Below, one piece after another: positions 60,744 to 64,000 of a DNA stretch of 64,000 bases. Below the pieces are notes generated by a model, which was not told the DNA's origin, made no database searches, and saw only the letters and a list, made by a program, of their open reading frames with translations. The stretch's first letter is position 1; each line of letters begins with the position of its first letter. The DNA is from Candidatus Didemnitutus sp. (GTDB lineage: Bacteria; Verrucomicrobiota; Verrucomicrobiia; Opitutales; Opitutaceae), in the NCBI GenBank assembly GCA_017991595.1, contig JAGOQJ010000006.1, positions 62,001-126,000 of the forward strand. The letters are read 5' to 3'. Made by a program: the position numbers and the translations under genes.

Positions 60744-60795
60744 CGGGAGTGACGATGCGGTGGAGCAGGGATGTCCCTGTTCCGGCACAGGCGCA

Positions 60796-61446
60796 TCAGA
60801 GCTTGTTGACGATCTTGTCGGCGAGGCCGTAGGCGATCGCTTCCTCCGCGTTCAGATAGAAGTCGCGGTCGGAATCCTTGGTGACCTTCTCGAGCGACTG
60901 GCCGGAGGCGTCGGCGAGGATTTGGTTCAGCTCGGCGCGGAGTTTTTCCATTTCCTTGGCCTGAATGTTGATGTCGGAGGCGGGGCCGACCATGCGGCCC
61001 GTGATGAGCGGCTGGTGGATGAGGACGCGCGCGTGCGGGTAGATGAATCGGCGGCCCTTCTGCGCGGCGCTGAGGAGGATCGATCCCATCGAGGCGGCCA
61101 TGCCGGTGACGATGATGTTCACCGGGGAGGTGATGAGCTTGATGGTGTCGTAAACCGCCATGCCGGCCGTGATGGAGCCGCCGGGCGTGTTCATGTAGAA
61201 ATGGATCTCCTGGCCCGGGCCGACGGCCTCGAGGTAGAGGAGCTTCTCGGTCAGGTCCTTGGCCGACGCGTCGGTGACCGGGCCCCAGAGGAAGATTTTC
61301 CGTTGCGCGAGGAACTTGCGTTGGATCTGCGCGCCGATGGGGCCGGGCGTCTTGCCGACGGACTCCTCGCAGGAATCATCGTCGTCATCGTCCAGGCGCG
61401 GCGTGACCGGAAGCTGGGAATCGCGAAACAGGTGGTGGGCGGACAT
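60796..61446 (-). CDS. clpP: ATP-dependent Clp protease proteolytic subunit
   Basis: 216 residues from ATG at 61446; the frame upstream is antisense to ade. The N-terminal 30 residues hold a run of six Asp (19-24) and precede the typical core. Catalytic Ser119 in GMAASMGSILL, His144 in LIHQP, and an Asp in the SDRDFYLNAEEAIAYG region complete the triad. FLWGPVTDASA and YMNTPGGSITAG are standard. Degrades proteins with ClpX or ClpA, not seen in the window. A 120-nt gap separates it from the divergent ade gene. Confidence 0.93.
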   Translation of the reverse strand: MSAHHLFRDSQLPVTPRLDDDDDDSCEESVGKTPGPIGAQIQRKFLAQRKIFLWGPVTDASAKDLTEKLLYLEAVGPGQEIHFYMNTPGGSITAGMAVYDTIKLITSPVNIIVTGMAASMGSILLSAAQKGRRFIYPHARVLIHQPLITGRMVGPASDINIQAKEMEKLRAELNQILADASGQSLEKVTKDSDRDFYLNAEEAIAYGLADKIVNKL

Positions 61447-61566
61447 GGGGTCGAAACGTGCACGGGTGGGCGCGTTTTGCGAGTGGTTTTTGGCGTGGCG
61501 GGACGGTGCGATGGTGTTGTGACGCGGAGCGTTGCCAACCGGGCGGGATCCGCCACGCTTGAACGC

Positions 61567-63213
61567 ATGAAGCTCAGTTCGGGGCGCATGGCAGGACAGA
61601 TTGTGGACCTGCATCAGCGGCGGATCTTCGCCGGGGTGGTGGAGTGGCGTCGGGGGCGCATCACTCGTGTGCGCGCGGACGACCGCGTGCAGGCGAAGCA
61701 CCTGATCATGCCGGGCTTCGTCGATGCGCACATCCACATCGAGAGCTCGCTGTTGCCGCCGGCGGAGTTCGCGCGGCTGGCGGTCGCGCACGGCACGGTC
61801 GCCACCGTCTCGGACCCGCACGAGATCGCCAATGTCCTCGGTGCCCGCGGTGTCACCCACATGATTGCCGACGGTCGACGCACGCCGCTGAAGTTCAATT
61901 TCGGTGCGCCTTCGTGCGTGCCGGCGACGACTTTCGAGACCGCGGGCGCCGCGCTCGATGCCAACGCCGTGGCGCGACTGCTCGCGCGTGAGGACGTGCG
62001 CTACCTCGCCGAGGTGATGAATTTTCCCGGTGTGCTCGGCGGCGATCCCGCGTTGCGCACCATGATGGAGGTCGCGCGCAAGCTCGGGAAGCCGATCGAC
62101 GGGCACGCGCCTGGGTTGCGCGGGGCGCAGGCGCGCGCCTACGCCGCCGCCGGGCCGTCGACCGACCACGAGTGCTTCACGCTGGAGGAGGCGCAGGACA
62201 AGCTCGCCGCCGGGATGAAGATCCTGATCCGCGAAGGATCAGCCGCGCGAAACTTCGCGGCGCTCGCGCCGCTGCTGCACACGCATCCCGAGCGCGTGAT
62301 GTTCTGCTGCGACGACCTGCACCCCGACCTGCTCGTCGGCGGACATCTCGATCGGCACATCCGGCGCGCGCTTGCGGCGGGCGCCGACCGTTTCGACGTG
62401 CTGCGCTGCGCGAGCGTGAATCCGGTGGAGCATTACGGTCTCGCTGTCGGCCTGCTGCGCGCGGGCGATCCGGCGGACTTCGTGGTCGTCGACGGATGGA
62501 AGAAATTCCGCGTGCTGCGCACCTACCTCGACGGCCGGCTCATCGCGGCGAACGGCCGCGCCCGATTCCCGCGGCTGGCGGCGAAGACCCCGAACCAGTT
62601 CCGCGCCCAACCGCGGCGCGCGGCGGAGTTTGCGGTGTCGGCGACCAACGGCCCCGCGAAGCTCAACGTCATCGAGGCGCTCAACGGCCAACTCATCACG
62701 CGCCACCTCACGGAGGCGCCGGCGCTGCGCCAGGGAAAACTCGTGGCCGATCCCAAGCGCGACCTGCTCAAGATCGCGGTCGTCAACCGCTACGCGCCGC
62801 GCGCGCCGATCGCGCGCGGCTTCATTCGTGGCTTCGGCCTGAAGGCGGGCGCCATCGCCTCGTCGGTCGCGCACGATTCGCACAATATCGTCGTGATCGG
62901 TGCGGACGACGAAGCGCTGGCGGCGGCGGTCAATCTCGTGATCAAGCACCGCGGCGGCCTGAGCGCCGTCGGACGCGGGCGCTCGCTGGTTCTGCCGTTG
63001 CCGATTGCGGGATTGATGTCGGATCTGCCCGGTCCGGTCGTGGCGCGGCGCTACACCGAGCTCGACCGCTTCGCGAAGCGGCTGGGCTCGCGGCTCGACG
63101 CGCCGTTCATGACGCTGTCGTTCATGGCGCTGCTCGTCATCCCTGACTTGAAGCTCAGCGACCGCGGCCTGTTCTCGGCCACCCGCTGGGGTTTCCTGCC
63201 CGTGCAGACCTGA
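61567..63213 (+). CDS. ade: Adenine deaminase
   Basis: 548 residues from ATG at 61567; the open frame before it is antisense to clpP. Metal site motifs: MPGFVDAHIHIESS, VSDPHEIANVLGARG, GHAPGLRG, STDHECFTLEEA, CCDDLHPDLL. The C-terminal half has the adenine-deaminase-specific RGFIRGFGLKAGAIASSVAHDSHN, written here as landmarks GFGLKAGAIASSVAHDSHN and MTLSFMALLVIPDLKLSD. It turns adenine into hypoxanthine (purine salvage). The adenosine-kinase-like enzyme at 8698 would act in the same pool. Confidence 0.95.
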   Translation: MKLSSGRMAGQIVDLHQRRIFAGVVEWRRGRITRVRADDRVQAKHLIMPGFVDAHIHIESSLLPPAEFARLAVAHGTVATVSDPHEIANVLGARGVTHMIADGRRTPLKFNFGAPSCVPATTFETAGAALDANAVARLLAREDVRYLAEVMNFPGVLGGDPALRTMMEVARKLGKPIDGHAPGLRGAQARAYAAAGPSTDHECFTLEEAQDKLAAGMKILIREGSAARNFAALAPLLHTHPERVMFCCDDLHPDLLVGGHLDRHIRRALAAGADRFDVLRCASVNPVEHYGLAVGLLRAGDPADFVVVDGWKKFRVLRTYLDGRLIAANGRARFPRLAAKTPNQFRAQPRRAAEFAVSATNGPAKLNVIEALNGQLITRHLTEAPALRQGKLVADPKRDLLKIAVVNRYAPRAPIARGFIRGFGLKAGAIASSVAHDSHNIVVIGADDEALAAAVNLVIKHRGGLSAVGRGRSLVLPLPIAGLMSDLPGPVVARRYTELDRFAKRLGSRLDAPFMTLSFMALLVIPDLKLSDRGLFSATRWGFLPVQT

Positions 63214-63266
63214 GCAGGGCAAAAAAACGAGTGGCGCCCGCGGGCGGTCCGTTTTGAATAGGTGGC

Positions 63267-63866
63267 ATGAACTCCGCCTCCCTTTCCTTTGCCGCGTTGT
63301 CGGGCAGCCGCGGGCTCCGGAGCCTGTTGGCGGGGGTCTGTGTGCTGGCGGGCTTGGTGTCGTCCGCGTGGGCGAACGAGCGCCTGATGGTCGCGGAGCT
63401 GAAGGAGAACGAGGCGATCGTCATCGAGTATTTTTCCGTGACGGGCACGCGCAGCATCGCGAGGCAGTATTTCATTCGCGGCGGGGCCGAGAAGCTGCTC
63501 ACGGCGCACCGCAACCAAGTCGAGGTGCGCAACCTCGTGCCGCACGTGGTGAGCAAGCAGCTGATCGGCGACCTCGTGCTCTCGCCCGAGGAAGTGCTCG
63601 GGCTCGAATCGCTGCTCGTCTTCTACGCCGCGCGGATTCCCGGCACCAGCCGCACGCGCGACACCATCCAGGTGGAGTTCTACCGCGACGGCACTCGCGT
63701 CGGACAATTCAGTTACCAGGACGACACCGGTTTCACGCAGGACAAGGACAGCGACGAGACGCGCGCGCGGACCCGTGGCAAGGTCGACGACCTGATCATG
63801 GACTCTCTGCTGACGTTCCAGCAGATCGACGAGCGCATCCGCGCCGCCGAGGCCGGTCGACGTTGA
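63267..63866 (+). CDS. Secreted protein of unknown function
   Basis: 199 residues. N-terminal signal region MNSASLSFAALSGSRGLRSL then a hydrophobic core (LAGVCVLAGLVSSAWA) cleaved before NERLM. The mature part is alpha/beta: ENEAIVIEYFSVTGTRSI, VVSKQLIGDLVLSPEEV, DTIQVEFYRDGTRVGQFSYQ, and a helical C-terminus. No family recognised. 53 nt after ade, same strand. Likely periplasmic. Confidence 0.7.
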   Translation: MNSASLSFAALSGSRGLRSLLAGVCVLAGLVSSAWANERLMVAELKENEAIVIEYFSVTGTRSIARQYFIRGGAEKLLTAHRNQVEVRNLVPHVVSKQLIGDLVLSPEEVLGLESLLVFYAARIPGTSRTRDTIQVEFYRDGTRVGQFSYQDDTGFTQDKDSDETRARTRGKVDDLIMDSLLTFQQIDERIRAAEAGRR

Positions 63867-63923
63867 CCGCCTCCGCCGGGCTTCGGGATTGAACGGCGTG
63901 CCGCGCGGCCCCTCAATCCGGCC

Positions 63924-64000
63924 GTGCTGCCTCCGTTCATCCAGTCCCTCGGCTTGGACGATCCGTGGACCTACCTCGCGGTCTTCCTCGGCGTGTCGCT
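63924..64000 (+). CDS. Partial gene at the right edge
   Basis: A frame beginning GTG at 63924 stays open to the end (25 codons; VLPPFIQSLGLDDPWTYLAV then FLGVS). It looks like the N-terminus of a membrane protein, as the last residues are hydrophobic. Too short to name. Start codon provisional. Confidence 0.35.
   Translation, partial: MLPPFIQSLGLDDPWTYLAVFLGVS

Overview
The window looks like a chromosomal segment from a high-GC, Gram-negative member of the Verrucomicrobiota, most probably Opitutaceae. This is inferred from gene content: LPS genes (kdsA, lpxA), PEP-CTERM proteins built on autotransporter-associated beta-strand repeats, a GldG/DUF4340 ABC cluster, and large secreted proteins ending in a verrucomicrobial-type C-terminal module. 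No rRNA, CRISPR array, transposase or integrase is visible. One tRNA (Leu, CAA) is present. Very high GC produces long open frames antisense to most genes; these were set aside.

Layout. (1) 1-6804, minus: ABC ATPase, ABC-2 permease, GldG-like, DUF4340 and AsmA-like genes packed as one operon running off the left edge. (2) 6867-14289: housekeeping genes (birA, a PfkB/adenosine kinase, a DUF6941-like gene divergent from pyrG, kdsA, a lipoyl plus E3-binding protein, rsmE), with three copies of a small palindromic repeat. (3) 14466-19732: a PEP-CTERM protein, tRNA-Leu, and a tight three-gene operon of secreted proteins, two of them N-formylglutamate-amidohydrolase-like. (4) 20030-29747: four tandem, paralogous surface proteins on the minus strand. 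Each has its own promoter, with a TATA-type -10 and conserved upstream sites at fixed distances; a fifth copy of the promoter has no gene of its own. An STT3-like membrane glycosyltransferase with TPRs follows at 30067. (5) 32747-37589: accA, a POT peptide transporter, a flavodoxin, an esterase and a Ser/His-type signal peptidase-like protein. (6) 37774-51492, minus: a large iron/siderophore uptake region with three TonB-dependent receptors, three PepSY membrane proteins, DUF3649, DUF3325, DUF4198, a PchR-like AraC regulator and a small Cys-rich protein. (7) 51616-60722, plus: aroB, an unknown gene, lpxA, pdxA, an A-type Fe-S carrier, infC, an amidase, an S1/P1 nuclease, crcB and a TIGR03790 protein. 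(8) 60796-64000: clpP (minus), adenine deaminase (plus), a secreted unknown and a partial gene.

The most distinctive signal is regulatory. The four tandem surface-protein genes share a promoter with a -10 box, a GTAG/CTAC site with an 8-nt spacer about 21 nt upstream of it, and a second site with a 2-nt spacer about 49 nt upstream, without a recognisable -35. This reads as one activator-controlled regulon. A second shared code, twin 15-bp boxes of the form TGAGA-N5-TCTCA, precedes two of the TonB receptor genes. A third structure is a repeat family whose stem shows a compensatory base change. All assignments are by reading motifs; no database search was run.
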